Source: Micrasema longulum (taxonomy: Eukaryota > Arthropoda > Insecta > Trichoptera > Brachycentridae). Taken from it: a stretch of 64,000 nt of DNA. The stretch covers positions 186,001-250,000 of the forward strand of contig JAGVSM010001389.1 of the NCBI GenBank assembly GCA_022494885.1, in the 5' to 3' direction. The notes under the pieces were generated by a model that ran no database searches, was not told the DNA's origin, and was given only the letters and a program-made list of their open reading frames with translations. Position numbers and translations under genes: made by a program. This document shows positions 1-25,547 of this stretch, one piece after another. Position 1 is the first letter of the stretch. Every line of letters begins with the position of its first letter.

Positions 1-754
1 CGTGTGTCAATATAAATAACTCCTTTGACGTTACTACAAAGTTATGTCGTCACTTTTTCTGACAACTGTCATTCTAATCATGTTACATTTTAAGGACTAT
101 AGTGACATTAGTTTGGCAGCTGTCATTTTAAGAACTTAAGTTATAGTAATCACCCCGTGATATTAATATGTTTGCTTTTCGAAAATCTTCTCCATCGCTG
201 TTGGTCGCATAGGTATCTATAATTCCTTATAGACTCCCTGGGGGGTAAAGTTCTGTGTCTTTAAACATTTGGACACATTCAAAATATTGTCTGTTGATTT
301 ATCCCTATATGAAGCTAACCGTGTGTTGTGTTTCTGTTACCAACGACGCCGACGGTGTTTGGCAAATGATCAAGGAGTGCATCTAAATGATGTCACCACT
401 CTGGTTGTCATCGGGTGAATCACTGCTGACGATACGAGCAACATTTCATTCGGATTTTATTAATTTATTGCTCCATACATAATATCACACGCTTCTTCCG
501 GCAGCGCATCGCAAATCGGTTGGGAAGGAAATCTAACAAATCTAAAGGCGGAAACAAACGTAACATTATTAAAGAAATTAGCTATAAGAAATAAAAATCT
601 GGCTACTAAATCAAACACTGATTTGAGTCTTCTTATTTTTGAATATTTTTTTTAATCGGACAATTCTTTCGCCTTGTTGAAGGAGTTTTTAAAACTTATG
701 TTGAAAACGCTCTATTATGAATATTGCGTTGAAAACTACATATAAAAAAATATT

Positions 755-880
755 TAACGTCGACCTTGCCGTGAATCAAACCCGGGACTTCACGGGCAGC
801 CCGGATCTAAATTATCGTTTCCATGTGGACAATACAACAGATATGACAATATTGTCTTGTTCCAGCTCTGCGAACAGCCT
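755..880 (-). repeat. SINE-like, tRNA-derived fragment
   Basis: On the minus strand the segment near 765-795 reads as a box B-like motif (GGTTTGATTCACGG) in the same sequence setting (CCTTGCC...CGGGAC on plus) as the SINE at 10510-10735. Degenerate. Confidence 0.35.
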
Positions 881-1309
881 TGACCACGCAGGAAATACGA
901 AAATTCGGCCGCAGATCACACGTGAGCGCTGCCAAAATGAATACACGACGGCGTTTATTACGAGCGAGTTTGCGAAAAATACTATTTATTTTATACCACG
1001 TTGTATTGGAGTTGTTAACTAAAAACTAAAAAAAAAAATCTGCCTCCATTTTTGGCAGAAAAATACGCGGGAGCGACGCGCACGCGTCGACCAAATCGCT
1101 ATTTTCATAAGGTCCTGTCTATGCGCGTTCACACGCGGACAATACGGCCGCTCGCGGTGGTGGGTGTAGTCATTGTTCCGCAGTGATAGTATGCCTGTCT
1201 ATCTCGGTGACAATGTCTCGGAACAATGTTTTGTTTTACAAATAGCTGTTTACACGTAGGTAATGATCGGTCCACTTGGAAACGGCCTTTGAGGGGCGCT
1301 AGCGCTCCG

Positions 1310-1432
1310 TCACTTACTGAAAAGGGACGGAAATATACACGTTCGTAAATTAATACGAGCATATTATCCTCTCCTCCCTTGTAAGCAAGTGCCTGGTTAT
1401 TTGTGCCAACTGAGCCTTTGGCAGGTCCGACT
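1310..1432 (+). repeat. Interspersed repeat family A, copy 1
   Basis: Starts near CACTTACTGAAAAGGGACGG and ends near GGCAGGTCCGACTG. Close copies occur at about 34090-34212 (plus) and 56965-57090 (minus). All carry CTTGNAAGCAAG and GTGCCAACTGA-type blocks. Class unknown. Confidence 0.6.
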
Positions 1433-1496
1433 GCGCACGAGACGCGAACTAGTAGGCGTACTATTCTTTTTTAGGGTTTTTATCTGAAAGTAGCCA

Positions 1497-1556
1497 CCCG
1501 TCACAATAGATCTACACGGGTCGCGTTGGCAGGAGCTTATTTATCACTAGCTCCCA
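1497..1556 (+). repeat. Short interspersed repeat, copy 1
   Basis: CCCGTCACAATAGAT followed by a GGTCGC block and CTTATTTATCACT. The same order of blocks is found at 11457-11517. Confidence 0.5.
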
Positions 1557-2498
1557 TTTACAAGAAGAAGCTGTGGAGTCGAAAATATTAGTCCAGTAGC
1601 TCAATCACAATAACTATCGAGGTGCTTAAAAACATGCTAAGCATTTGAGCGATCACAATGAACAATAATGAACATGCTTAAGTTATCGCAGTCATAAGTC
1701 AACGCGTGTGTAATCTCTAAGTCAACGCTCGTGTCGATTTGTTTTTTGTTTTCCTCGTAAATAAATACAGTACATTGGCGAAAAATCGACGTTTACTAAA
1801 AAAAAATACAAAATATTGCATTTGCAAAATAGTAAGGAGTATCTAATACAAAAGAATGAAAATTAAATTACAATTACTATGGCGACTGCTTTTCTTGACA
1901 TTTGGCTTGCCAACCGCCGGCTAAATGCAATAAATAGCATGATGAATAATAAATAAATAAATAAAAATAGCAACTTTGGAATATTTTCCATATTTACACC
2001 GGTGAAATTAAAATATGTGATTTCGTAGCAGGATTATACGTCGTGAAACGTAAATACTTTGACATTTAATATAAGGTGTTTACGGATGTTCCATTGGGAT
2101 CGCAAATACGGTAAACAACCATGGTGAGAAATTGTTATCGCGTCGCTTATTAACATTTTGATAGTTATTTGTGATTGAGCTACAGGGCCCTGGTTCTATC
2201 TCACACACAGAACTTTAAAATAAACATGAATTGTTATACTTCAGAGGTACTAATAATAATTTATTTCTTATTTTATGGTGATATATTGACCAAACATTAA
2301 ATCGTTTAATTCGTGGTGCCGTATTCATTGCCATAAATATGAAATATGTGCCATTACCCATAAATATGTCTTGTTTCACCTATTTAACACTTCCATGTCA
2401 TGTTAACCCGATTATATGCAATTTTGGCAATGTCAAAAAAGCTGCACATTAAGCCGTATTTACAACCAATTAATTTGATTTACATGGTTTACTTCTAG

Positions 2499-15759
<13,261 letters not shown>

Positions 15760-15949
15760 TTTTATTCCTAAAATAATACACATAAAGCTTGCAGTGTTGT
15801 TATTCTGGTAATATGACAACTGTTGTATAAGTAGTTATTCAGAGTGAAATGACATAAGGTAATAATCAAAGCCATTTACCGATACATATCAATGCCAAAA
15901 TTGTGATCTGCATTTCAGCTAGCCATTTCGCCGTGGTGATACGCGAAGA

Positions 15950-16400
15950 GGGAAGAATGCTAGAACCATTCTATTGTATAGCAATTATTCCGACATTTGA
16001 CATGTCCATTTTTAAGTATTTGCTGAATTTTATTATGCAATGGCATTTTCAGACCTCTTCAATTTCTGCAACCTTCAGCACTCACATTGTTAATATTTTT
16101 TACCATTCTTTAGCTGTCCATTCACTCTACGAATCGCCGCAGCACCCCTTTCTTAATTTTGTCGATAATGCTTGGCCTGCTTTCCGTAGAGATCTCGAGT
16201 ACCTTTCACAGATAATTTTACCATTTATTTGCGTGCGAGACTTTTCAACAGCACTTGGTCTTATTTTATCTTTGTTTTTTCAATTCTACACTTCATTTTC
16301 ATATATTTCTGCTGGTTTGAGATGTGCCTCAAATGTTGGTTTTAAACAGCAGGTATACTTTAATCAAACAAAGTTTATTAAAATATAATTAAGAACAGAA
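15950..16400 (-). mobile_element. Non-LTR retrotransposon 3' fragment, minus strand
   Basis: The minus strand around 15990-16200 matches the 20300-20480 fragment base by base in blocks (TTTAAGTATTTGCTGAATTTTATTATGCAATG region versus its complement; CAATTTCTGCAACCTTCAGC region). It is an inverted copy of the same family, just after kinase exon A. Confidence 0.6.
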
Positions 16401-16539
16401 AGCTAAAGTACTTTGGACATTTATGTGGGGAGAAAACCATATTGCAAGGAAAACTCAGTGTAGGAAGACAACGTATCTCCCGGCTTAAAGAGAGTGGTTC
16501 TACCGTAGCTCCAAATTGGTGTTTTTTTTAACAGAAATG

Positions 16540-16640
16540 TTTGCATTCTTATGATTTAACCAAATATTTTAATTTTGGAGGCCATTTTTAATGAGTCGTA
16601 AATAACTCACTATTAGAAAATAGGAATCAAGTTTTGGTAA
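16540..16640 (+). repeat. Interspersed repeat family C, plus copy
   Basis: Shares TCTTATGATTTAACCAAATA, AATTTTGG and GTAAATAACTCACTAT blocks with the minus-strand copy at 19520-19860. Confidence 0.55.
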
Positions 16641-17774
16641 AGTGGGTAATTTAAAGCGGCTGTGGACGAAACAAACATTGCCATGATGATAATCAACCTC
16701 CACCGTGGAGTGGCGCCGTAAGAAGTAGAATTAAACCTCAATGTACTGTTTTTTGCAAATTTGCGATTTTGGCATTGACCCATTGATATGTAATAATTGA
16801 TTATTTTAAATACTCATTAAAGTTTTGTCTAATGTTATGACATTGAAAAGCTAGTCTTTAACTGTGCTATAAAAAATAAAGATTTGTTTTTAATTTAGTA
16901 AATATGCATGTATAAATTTTCCAGCGCTAATGACACGCTGACCCTATTTTGGCCTGACAAATTATAGCTACAAGCTATAATAAAATATCTAGTTGAATTG
17001 TATACAAAATAAACACATAAATAAAAAATACAAGCAATGGTTGTCTGGGATATTTTTACAATATTTAGATTTTTGCATATTCTTAAAACAATCTAAAAGT
17101 TCTTATTCATGTCATAATATTGTATTTCTTAAGTTCAAATATGCAAGCAAACTGAAATAGCTATTCCATTATATGACATCATTCATTTAATAATCTGATT
17201 TATTTTATACAAAAATAAGACTACATAAGATAGATATTGTTGCCATATTTATTCACAAAATGGCAAAATGTTTGATTAAAATGACATTAGGGATAATTTA
17301 AACGCAGATAAAATTATATCATAAACAATCATCAATCACATCACATTTTCAAACAATATTAGATTCGTGAAAAATATGTTTTAATGATTTTAACCGGGAA
17401 ATGTTTACAGAAAACTGAATATAATTCAGTGTACTTTTTGTAGTATAATTTTATAAGCCATGTAATAACACAGTCAAAGCACTACATAAGCATATCAAAT
17501 TAAGAACAATTATCATAATTGTGGATCAATAATAAATATACTCTCACTTATTATTATGTAAAAATAAATTAACTGAAATTTATGTTGTAATATTTTATAC
17601 GTATTAAGCATATTAGAAATTTGTACTTCAGAGGTAAAGTATTATAACAAGAATTATAATATTTTTTATTTCAGAATATTCCTTCAATTCATTTATTGTT
17701 ATACGCAATCTACTGATTTCAGTAATCTGCAGCTCGATTATCCAACAACTACTATAATCCGCCTCGGATATATA

Positions 17775-18010
17775 TGATAATATGTCGACCTTGTGGTGCG
17801 TCTGCCTGCCATGCAAGAGGTCTTGGGTTCGATTCCCGACATGGTTGATATGAAATATTTATTTAAAAGGGAGTTTTTACACTAGAATATTTAGAGCATA
17901 GTCCCTGGTCTAGTACCTGAAGCGTAAGACTGATCAGCTTACCTTCATGTAAGAAAAATCATCAAGACACAGTGCGATTGGTGTACCAATGCAGTGCCCT
18001 ATGACTATAA
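17775..18010 (+). repeat. tRNA-derived SINE, plus strand (fullest copy)
   Basis: Head with box A-like TGGTGCGTCTGCC and box B GGTTCGATTCCC at the spacing of a Pol III promoter. The body ends TGTACCAATGCAGTGCCCTA. Related copies lie at 10510-10735 and 44305-44450. Confidence 0.75.
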
Positions 18011-18117
18011 TCCGCCGTCATTTTTACTAGTTAAAAGCACATCCTCAATAAAATCTATTTTCCAAAATACGCATAGTATATTATATGTTAAACTTTACCA
18101 TACTTTGTATGTAGGTA

Positions 18118-18205
18118 AGCACTCTAATCCTCCGTTTTCACTAATCGGACACTTGCTAGGTTTTTAGTGAGGCGGTTTACTGAGAGAGTACTGTACCTAC
18201 ATGGA
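18118..18205. repeat. Degenerate foldback sequence
   Basis: ATGTAGGTAAGCACTCT at the left and AGAGTACTGTACCTACAT at the right are imperfect inverted copies, with a further CCTCCG...CACTA / TAGTGAGGCGG pair inside. Probably an old MITE. Confidence 0.4.
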
Positions 18206-18540
18206 TTTTGATAATTAAAATTTAAAACATCTAATATAGTTGTAGAGTTTAACGATTGTTATGAAACCTTACCTCTCAGGTACAGAAATAGTATTCCAAT
18301 AGATAAGGTTTATGATTATTTATTATTCAGCTAGTAGTGAATTGTATTTTTAATACATCTGGAACAATTACTTTATTACATTTGAAAAAAGTGATTTTTA
18401 AACCTGTAAAAATGTAACACAGAAAAAATATATAAATCCGTAATAAAAAGTTGGATACGCCAGCAGAAAAACTTATTGAAATTAGTAATCAACCTAAATG
18501 TTTGAAATAGTTTTGCAGTTTGGAAACATTTGAATTCTGA

Positions 18541-18606
18541 TTTTTACCACATGTAAAAAAACATTTCTTGTATCCAATTTCCCATACCACTGAACTTCCT
18601 CATTGT
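18541..18606 (+). mobile_element. Right end of a GAGGAAGTTCAGT-family MITE
   Basis: CCAATTTCCCATACCACTGA followed by ACTTCCTCAT matches the right ends at 21290-21317 and 31300-31336. No left end was found nearby. Confidence 0.5.
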
Positions 18607-19519
18607 AGTATGCCATAATCTCGAGAGAATAATAGAGTTAAAAAGCGCACATGTTTTAACTCCACGTGTAATCCAAAAATAATCAGCTATAAAGTTTTCT
18701 GTTATTTTCTCATGCTTGATGATTGTTCCAGATGTAATGCAATTCATTTTTAAACAGTTATTTTAACATAATTAATTATTAATAATATTATTTTAAATAC
18801 TTTGACATCCATTTTCATTATTGAATCTTTATGACAATATTTCATCATACTTTTTAGGTATTTTTAATTTAAATTTCTCTAAATACCATCTACAACACAC
18901 CACATTTGATAACTTAAATCTTCTTGTCGGTACCCTCGTGCAAATAAATACTTACCTACTCATTGACGATACAAAAATTTTCAAAATTCTCTTTAGAAAA
19001 CTCAAGTTAATATTTACTTCAAACAAGGCATTTTTATTTACTGAAATTTGTACCATAATTTTTCATATGTCCCTTTTTGTAACACACGTGATTATTTAAC
19101 TTTAAATAAAATGTGTATTATATACATGATATATAAAATTTTCTTAATTCAATGTTTATATACGAAATAATAAATCAAAACAAAAAGTCCCAACTCAGAC
19201 TAAGGAAGTTAAGAGATTGAAAAAAAGAAAGTATGTATGCAGTTAAAATGAAATATTTTTTTAAAGTTCTTATACATATTCATATAACCTACATAATGCT
19301 AAATTACGTGTTAGTTCTCATCTTATGGAAAATGTATACAATCTATCATTAAACTATTCCTATATATATGAAGAATTCTTTTATTATTATTTAAGATTTA
19401 TTTGTTGTTTAATTTATTATGTTAATAAGATAAATTTGAATAAAAATGATATAATGTCAGCAATTTTCTTTTACTTTCCTTTTTAATCCACATACATTTA
19501 TATAACATGGTTTCCATAT

Positions 19520-19860
19520 CTATGTAGATATTACCGACATCCTATATGCTGCATATGTTCCATAGTTCAGGCCTTTACACTCCAGACTCCAGATGGCATC
19601 TAAAAGTTTGATTTTATAGAACAAATAGTTTTGAATCGTCCCTCTACAAATTTGCTTACATCCGCTATTTAAAATATTCAAGGAAATTTTTGGTGGAAGT
19701 TCATTATTATAGAAATAAAGGGTGAATGATAGTGAGTTATTTACAACTCGTTGAAAATGACCCCCAAAATTGAAATATTTGGTTAAATCATAAGAGCACA
19801 AATATTTCTTTTCATTTTTAGAAATCCACAAATTTCAAATAGTCAATAACTAGTTTCATC
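19520..19860 (-). repeat. Interspersed repeat family C, minus copy
   Basis: Longer inverted copy of the 16540-16640 sequence. It has a 103-codon minus frame that is open but unlike any family I recognise, so it is treated as a repeat and not as a gene. Confidence 0.5.
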
Positions 19861-19918
19861 ACTTTTACAACATCTTTGAGACTAGGAACATTATTATAAA
19901 ATAAAATATATTATTTAA

Positions 19919-20600
19919 ATGACTAAATGTGAAATCACTGTAAATGGGGTTATACTAAAAAAGGTAGAGAAATTCGTGTACCTGGGAAATATGTTTACTA
20001 GGGATGGAATGACTGAGAAAGGTATTGAAACGGGGGTAAGTGCCGGGAACAGAGTGAACGGTGCACTTAATTCAACCTTGGCAAATAAATGTTTGTCGCA
20101 AGAGGCAAAATTAGCAGTTCGCAATAGAGTCCTGGTCCTGACCTTGATGTATGGGAGTGAAGTATGGACTTGGAAAAACAGGGATGAAAGTAGGCTGAAT
20201 GCTGTCGAAATGCGATCTCTCAGGCGAATGTGTAGTTTTAAACTATGTACGATAAATGCACAAATGTTGAGATCCGTACATTATGCAAGGCTGAGATAAG
20301 CATTATCGACAAAATCAAGAAAGTAGCTCTGCGTTGGTTTGGACATGTAGAGCGAATGGACAGCGAAAGAACGGCTAAAAATATTTATGACGCAAATGTT
20401 GATGGATGCAGAAATAGAGGAAGACCGAGAAAGACATGGCATGACCAAATCCAACAAATACTTGAAGATGGCCATGTTAAAAGTCGGAATAATCGGCGCG
20501 CGTGCATGAGAAGATATATGAATGTAGAAGAAGCGAGATCTGTATGCAAAGATAGAGTGATGCGGCGTTCTATCCTTTCTGCCTACCCTTTGTTGTTTGT
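19919..20600 (+). mobile_element. Non-LTR retrotransposon reverse-transcriptase C-terminal fragment
   Basis: Two overlapping plus frames (19919-20299 and 20245-20610) read as one frameshifted RT tail. Blocks are EKFVYLGNMFTRDG, LMYGSEVWTW, RRMCSFK, then RWFGHVERMDSERTAKNIYD and NRGRPRKTWHDQI, the typical end of these proteins. The domain is cut at the 5' side. Related pieces lie at 15950, 35405 and 40680. Confidence 0.85.
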
Positions 20601-20603
20601 TTG

Positions 20604-20770
20604 TTTGTAAGCTTGGCTAAACACTTGCCTTCAGTACAAGGGTTCTGGGTTCCATTCCTGCTGAGATCACAATAATAAAGTGTGGTTTGAGCTGTCTTGT
20701 GCATGATACAGGACTTGTCCTTCTCTGTTGCGATATCTTCCTACCGTGCTAATTTTAAACCATGCTAAAA
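20604..20770 (+). repeat. SINE-like repeat just before terminal exon B
   Basis: AAGCTTGGCTAAACACTTGCC and GGGTTCTGGGTTCCATTCCT resemble degenerate boxes A and B. The following AAGTGTGGTTT is shared with the repeat at 30815-30924. Confidence 0.45.
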
Positions 20771-20817
20771 TGCACAGGCGCATTTCACTGTTGTTAGTTA
20801 ATTGTTTTAACTTTCAG

Positions 20818-21010
20818 AGATCGGATGACAGCCGAAGAAGCGAGAAATCACAAGTGGGTGCAGGAAGCGGCTCAAGTTACCGAACTTACAACAACTAAAG
20901 TCAAACTTAAACGCTACGTAATTAAGAAGAGATGGGCAAAAGCCGTGTCTGCTATCATTGCTCTTCAAAGAATGGGCGCTAAAATGAATCCAGCACTTCA
21001 ATTATTGTAA
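20818..21010 (+). CDS. Strn-Mlck: Alternative terminal exon B of the MLCK gene, calmodulin-binding tail
   Basis: Acceptor cag at 20815-20817, same phase as exon A, TAA at 21008-21010. The exon re-encodes the end of the kinase domain (QDRMTAEEARNHKWV, parallel to exon A) and then a basic amphipathic helix KKRWAKAVSAIIALQRMG. Its W, V, I and M fall at positions 1-5-8-14, the spacing of the autoinhibitory calmodulin-binding segment of MLCKs. An isoform ending here should be calcium/calmodulin regulated, while an isoform ending in exon A may not be. A MITE begins 12 bp after the stop, and AATAAA at 21322-21327 just beyond it is the likely poly(A) signal. Confidence 0.85.
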
Positions 21011-21021
21011 ACATAAAAGTA

Positions 21022-21317
21022 ATGAGGAAGTTCAGTGGTTTTTTCATATATAGTGGACGTCTCAAGTTCTCTTCCTATTCTTCTCGGTGAGGTTTGCTGA
21101 TTGGCCAGTTGACCTACCGTAAATCGGAAATCTATTACAACTCTCTTATCATCGATTGATGCGGAAGAATTAGTGACATCATGCTATGTAGTTTGTTTGG
21201 ATTATTTTTTTCATACATTTTCAAGAAATTTCGCCATACAATTTAATGCTCTAATTTTTACAGTGAGCAAGAATACATTTTCTATATCCAATTTCCCGTA
21301 GGGCTGAACTTCCTCAT
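21022..21317 (+). mobile_element. MITE in the 3' UTR of kinase exon B
   Basis: Starts ATGAGGAAGTTCAGTGG, ends CTGAACTTCCTCAT, and is flanked by TA at 21020-21021 and 21318-21319, as expected for Tc1/mariner/pogo elements. It is 296 bp with no ORF. It lies between the stop codon (21010) and AATAAA (21322-21327), so it should be transcribed in the kinase 3' UTR. Confidence 0.75.
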
Positions 21318-22535
21318 TAACAATAAAAATATAAAAAAACATGAATGAACTAATAAAATATTAGGAATTGATAAATATAACAACTAGATTTTCTGTGCCA
21401 GGAGAGTTTGCATCCTTTGATTTTTTTTAAAGTTTTCATCATCTACTTTTGTACATTATTAAGTCAAATTAAAACATAAAAAATTCAAATATCACACAGA
21501 AAGAAACAGAAGAGATAAATTTGCATATCATTAGATCTGTCACATATTTAACAACAAACATTTCATGTTTTTTGCAATGTCAGCTCAACGTACTAGCAAT
21601 TAGAGATTTGATAAACTTGAGATGGTTATTTGTTTTTGACACAAATTTTCATTTCCTTTTTTAATGACTGGGATCGAGAATGACCAGCATGTCGATTTTG
21701 AAAGTGGAGCGAAAATATAATAGAAACTAATATACAATACTTTTGTGTTCATTAATGTTACTAAGTTTATATATTATCATAAGTTAAACTTTAAGTTAAA
21801 AAATATTTTAATTTATAAATCCAATTATTAAAATCTTATTAAATAATTAATTGTCCTTCTGTGTATAAACACTATGGATTAAAATGTTTAGTACAAAAAT
21901 ATAGTTTTGTTATTTTTGTAGGAAGATTTAAAATTCCATATCAAAAGACAAAATTGTTGAAAATTTTAATGATATACTTATAAAGATAACAGTAGATGCA
22001 TTTTGGTGTGTATAAATATATAATTTATGCCTCTTTAAATTGAAATTTTAGTATCAAAATGTGCTTAAATCTGAGATTGGCAAAGCAAATAATTATTTGG
22101 CTGGTTGGCAAGTTTCTAAATGTTTTTAATTCTGATTTTATTGTCTTAAAACTGAATGATTGTTCTCGTTTCAAATTCCCATCTTTTGAATATTAATAAC
22201 ATCTTTTATTTAAGTCGGGAAAACTAATACCAGAACCTCCTAGGCAATTAGTATGAATAATTATTATGTTGTTAACTGTTGAAAGCGAAAAGGAATTTAT
22301 TCAATAACAACATAATAGATACATTTATTAAATACAGAGACACAGCTTATAGTGAGACAACCAAGAACGACCCATACATGTAAATTTAAATAGAAAAGAA
22401 ATGAATGCCTGCCTTGAATAGAAATGTTATGACCATTAAAAATTCCATTAGATGACAATGCTATTTGTTAAAAGTCCAGAATTTCACTCTTCCTGCCTAT
22501 TTTGGATATTCAGACATGATATTTATAAAAAAGAG

Positions 22536-24076
22536 TGAGGAAGTTCAGTGCTACAGGAAATTGGATTAGAAAATGAACTCCAAAATCAACCAATGAGTGT
22601 TGTGATAGATTTACGGTTAACGGTAAGCCAACTCCCCAATCAGGACAACTCACCAAAGAGAACTTGTGTTATCGCAGGTGTAGTAATTTCAAAATCACAA
22701 AATTTAAAAAAATTATTTGATGATACGATACATAAAAATATTTTTTTTAGTTATTGGTTAAGTTTGATAGGGTCAGGAAGGGAATGATGAGACAAAATTT
22801 ATATCTCACTAAATAATCTACTTTTTAGACATAAATATATGTTTGAATAGTCTTTCATTATATTAGACGACAATTGTAACTATTTAAGAGGGAAAAAATT
22901 TTAATTCTGTCTTATTTTTACCCTCAAGATGGGGCAAAAATAGACACTGGAGTGCAAAAACAATACAACTGTGGCAGCAGTGCTATGCTATACATACGAG
23001 AAAAATGATAATAAATAATAATATGAGAGAGTTTGGGTTGAATTTGCAATTTCTACAACTACGAGGGTTTGAACAATTTTTGAGTGAATATTATTATCTA
23101 AGCTATCATTTTTAACCTTTTTTAAATGTGAAGATGAGAAAACCTTGTAGTTTTTTATCAAAATTAAGTATTTTATTTATTTTTAAATGCAAAACACAAA
23201 TAAAAAGTATAAAATTAACATTAAATCACCGTACCAACTAATTGGTTATTTTAAATACAAAATATAAGACAGCAGAAAGTATCACAGGTAACACAACACG
23301 CGAGTAACAAAATATCAAAAAGTGAAATTATTTTCTTGTGTATGTTTGAACGGTACATTTAATTTCTTCTGCTGTCAATGCAAATCACCATTTAGCCATA
23401 ATCTTATTTTTTTATGAAAGGTCTGCTTCTTGTTCGCCGTTCAATGTAGTTTTTCTCCCTTGTTTAGACATAGGTTTACCAGAAAATGGCCTACTTAAGA
23501 GTTATTTATCAATTTTAAATCGTTCAGCTGCTTTACAAAGTGACATTTCTCCAGTTCTGACGACCCACATGGCTGCACAAAGTTCATTTTTAGCAAATTG
23601 TTTAAGTTTTTTCATGTACTTTTGTGGCATTTTGGAGTAAAAATTGGTCCTTGTAGTCTCGTTTTTACCCGCACACTGTCTGGTTATTACCCCTTACGGT
23701 GTCTCAATTTTACGGTGTCTAATAGTCAAAGCTTAACGCAACACTGATGTATGTTTATGTGGGTAAACAGAAAGTCTACTAGCGTCGATTGACACTGCGA
23801 GCAGCGACATGCGGCAGTCGGCGTTCGCAATATAATAAAAGTTTATATACTTTTACATATTTTTTCAAAAGGCATTTATGGTAATAAAATGAACATTTTC
23901 ATAATTGTAGTACCAACTATATAGTATGTAAATAAAACTAGTATTTTTTTGTTATTGTTTCGAAATAATTATGTATTAGCAATAACACTGTCTTTTCTTT
24001 GCCTGACTTTTTCACTCTTATTTTTACCCTACCTGACCCTAATCTGAAAAATTTAAAAACCACTGAACTTCCTCAT
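22536..24076 (-). mobile_element. Decayed pogo-like DNA transposon with pipsqueak-type HTH
   Basis: Ends TGAGGAAGTTCAGTG (left) and CACTGAACTTCCTCAT (right) match the MITE family. On the minus strand from ATG at 23630 the frame reads MPQKYMKKLKQFAKNELCAA, then VVRTGEMSLCKAAERFKID, a psq/pogo DNA-binding helix-turn-helix. A stop follows at once, then the GRKTTLNGEQEADL segment typical of the next part. The catalytic domain is missing or unrecognisable. Its orientation agrees with the left/right ends of the MITE at 21022. Confidence 0.7.
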
Positions 24077-25547
24077 TGTAAATTTTTCTACTGGCGAGTA
24101 GAACTTGCCAACATAGAGTGTAGAGAATTAATAATTTCACTATTTTTGGCATTTTTAAAGCCTATTGAATCGGGCATAGCTTTTAATTTTACACAATAAA
24201 ATATAAAGCATTTAGACACCAAAGATAAAACTGATTCCTATAATATTTTAAGGTATTTATTTGTGCTCCATAGAGCTTAATTTTAAATCTAGATTTTTTT
24301 GTTCTAAAAAATTATTGTTGCATAAAATATATTTCAAAAGCTATAATACAATATTATTACACATTTTCCCTTTTAATATTTGTCTAGTAAAATTGTGCGC
24401 ACAAATTGCTTAGAATAAAATAAAAACTAAATATTTATAAAAATGTTGTTATAAAATTTACTATAATGATTGTTAAGTTTACGTAATATTAAGAATAGTA
24501 TTAATTTGGTTGCACTTATTATATCAGAGTGAGAATTAATTATACTAAAAAAAGAGGATTAGAAATATCACAACTTGGCATCTCATTTTAATTCGTATAT
24601 CGTACATCAACTTAAAAGCAATATTCATAAAAAAAGTCTATATAAATGTGTTGTTTTTTTTTATTATCCTTTAAAAAAATATTCAAGTTTTTTTTCTGTT
24701 TGACAGGTTTTTATTGAATATTTCCACATAATATGATGGTAATTTCACAAAACAGATATTGGATGAAGTTTAATACATTCTCTAGGAGATAATATCTCAA
24801 GTTAAAAATCTTAATTTAATATTGTTTTATCTGATAGGTAGTTGTAATTGTTACCCGGTTTATATAGTTTTGGATTATATAATTTTATCTTTAAAACGTG
24901 TATCATAAATCCTCTAATTTTGTTGTGGAAGCATTAAAATAAACTAATCAAATAATATTCTATAGAAAGTGATAACGAATGTTTTAAAAAAAGGTAAATA
25001 AATATGGATCTCCAAAAAAACAATTATGTAGTTTTATAGAAATGAAACAAGCTAATCCATGTCAGATGTTTATTTTTATGTAAAATAAATTATTTAATTT
25101 CCTGAAACAGTAAATAAAACTGGATGCTATCTCCGGAATGCGGAAATAAAATGATATTGATTTAATGCAAAAACAGTCCGAGAAAATTATGCCAATAATG
25201 GTATATAAAAAAAAAAAACTACGCTTGTCTTTAAACCCAACCCATTCGTGTTCTATAACAAAATTACACTTAATAGTACTAAATATACATATTTATAAAT
25301 CATTTATCATTAACATTTTGGTCCATTTCTAAAAAAAGTCTGTGTAAAAATTATAAAACAATAATATATCTGTAGAGCACGGAGAAAGCTAACGACCCAG
25401 ACACATAATGTATTCAGTTATCCTTTCCTTTTGCTTTTAACAATAAAACTATTTATTCCAAAAGTAAGTCCTTAAATTTAGGAGAACCAATGTCGCTGGT
25501 TCATCACTGTGATAATAACAAGTCCAAATTGATTTAGTGGAACCCGG
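24077..25547. other. AT-rich 3' flank of TAF4, no gene seen
   Basis: Very AT-rich with no convincing frame. The only functional signal proposed is the minus-strand AATAAA at 25452-25457 for TAF4. Confidence 0.5.

Larger units (their letters stand above)
1..2498. other. Presumed MLCK intron, no coding exon seen
   Basis: Upstream of the first visible kinase exon. AT-rich with a GC-richer patch from about 755 to 1560 made of interspersed repeats. The 101-codon frame at 717-1022 is not protein-like; it overlaps a SINE-like sequence. No splice-flanked kinase or Ig/Fn3 exon was recognised. Confidence 0.5.

Noticed and set aside
15903..16388. 161-codon plus frame after kinase exon A
   Set aside because: It is the antisense of a decayed retrotransposon tail also present at 20300 and 35405.
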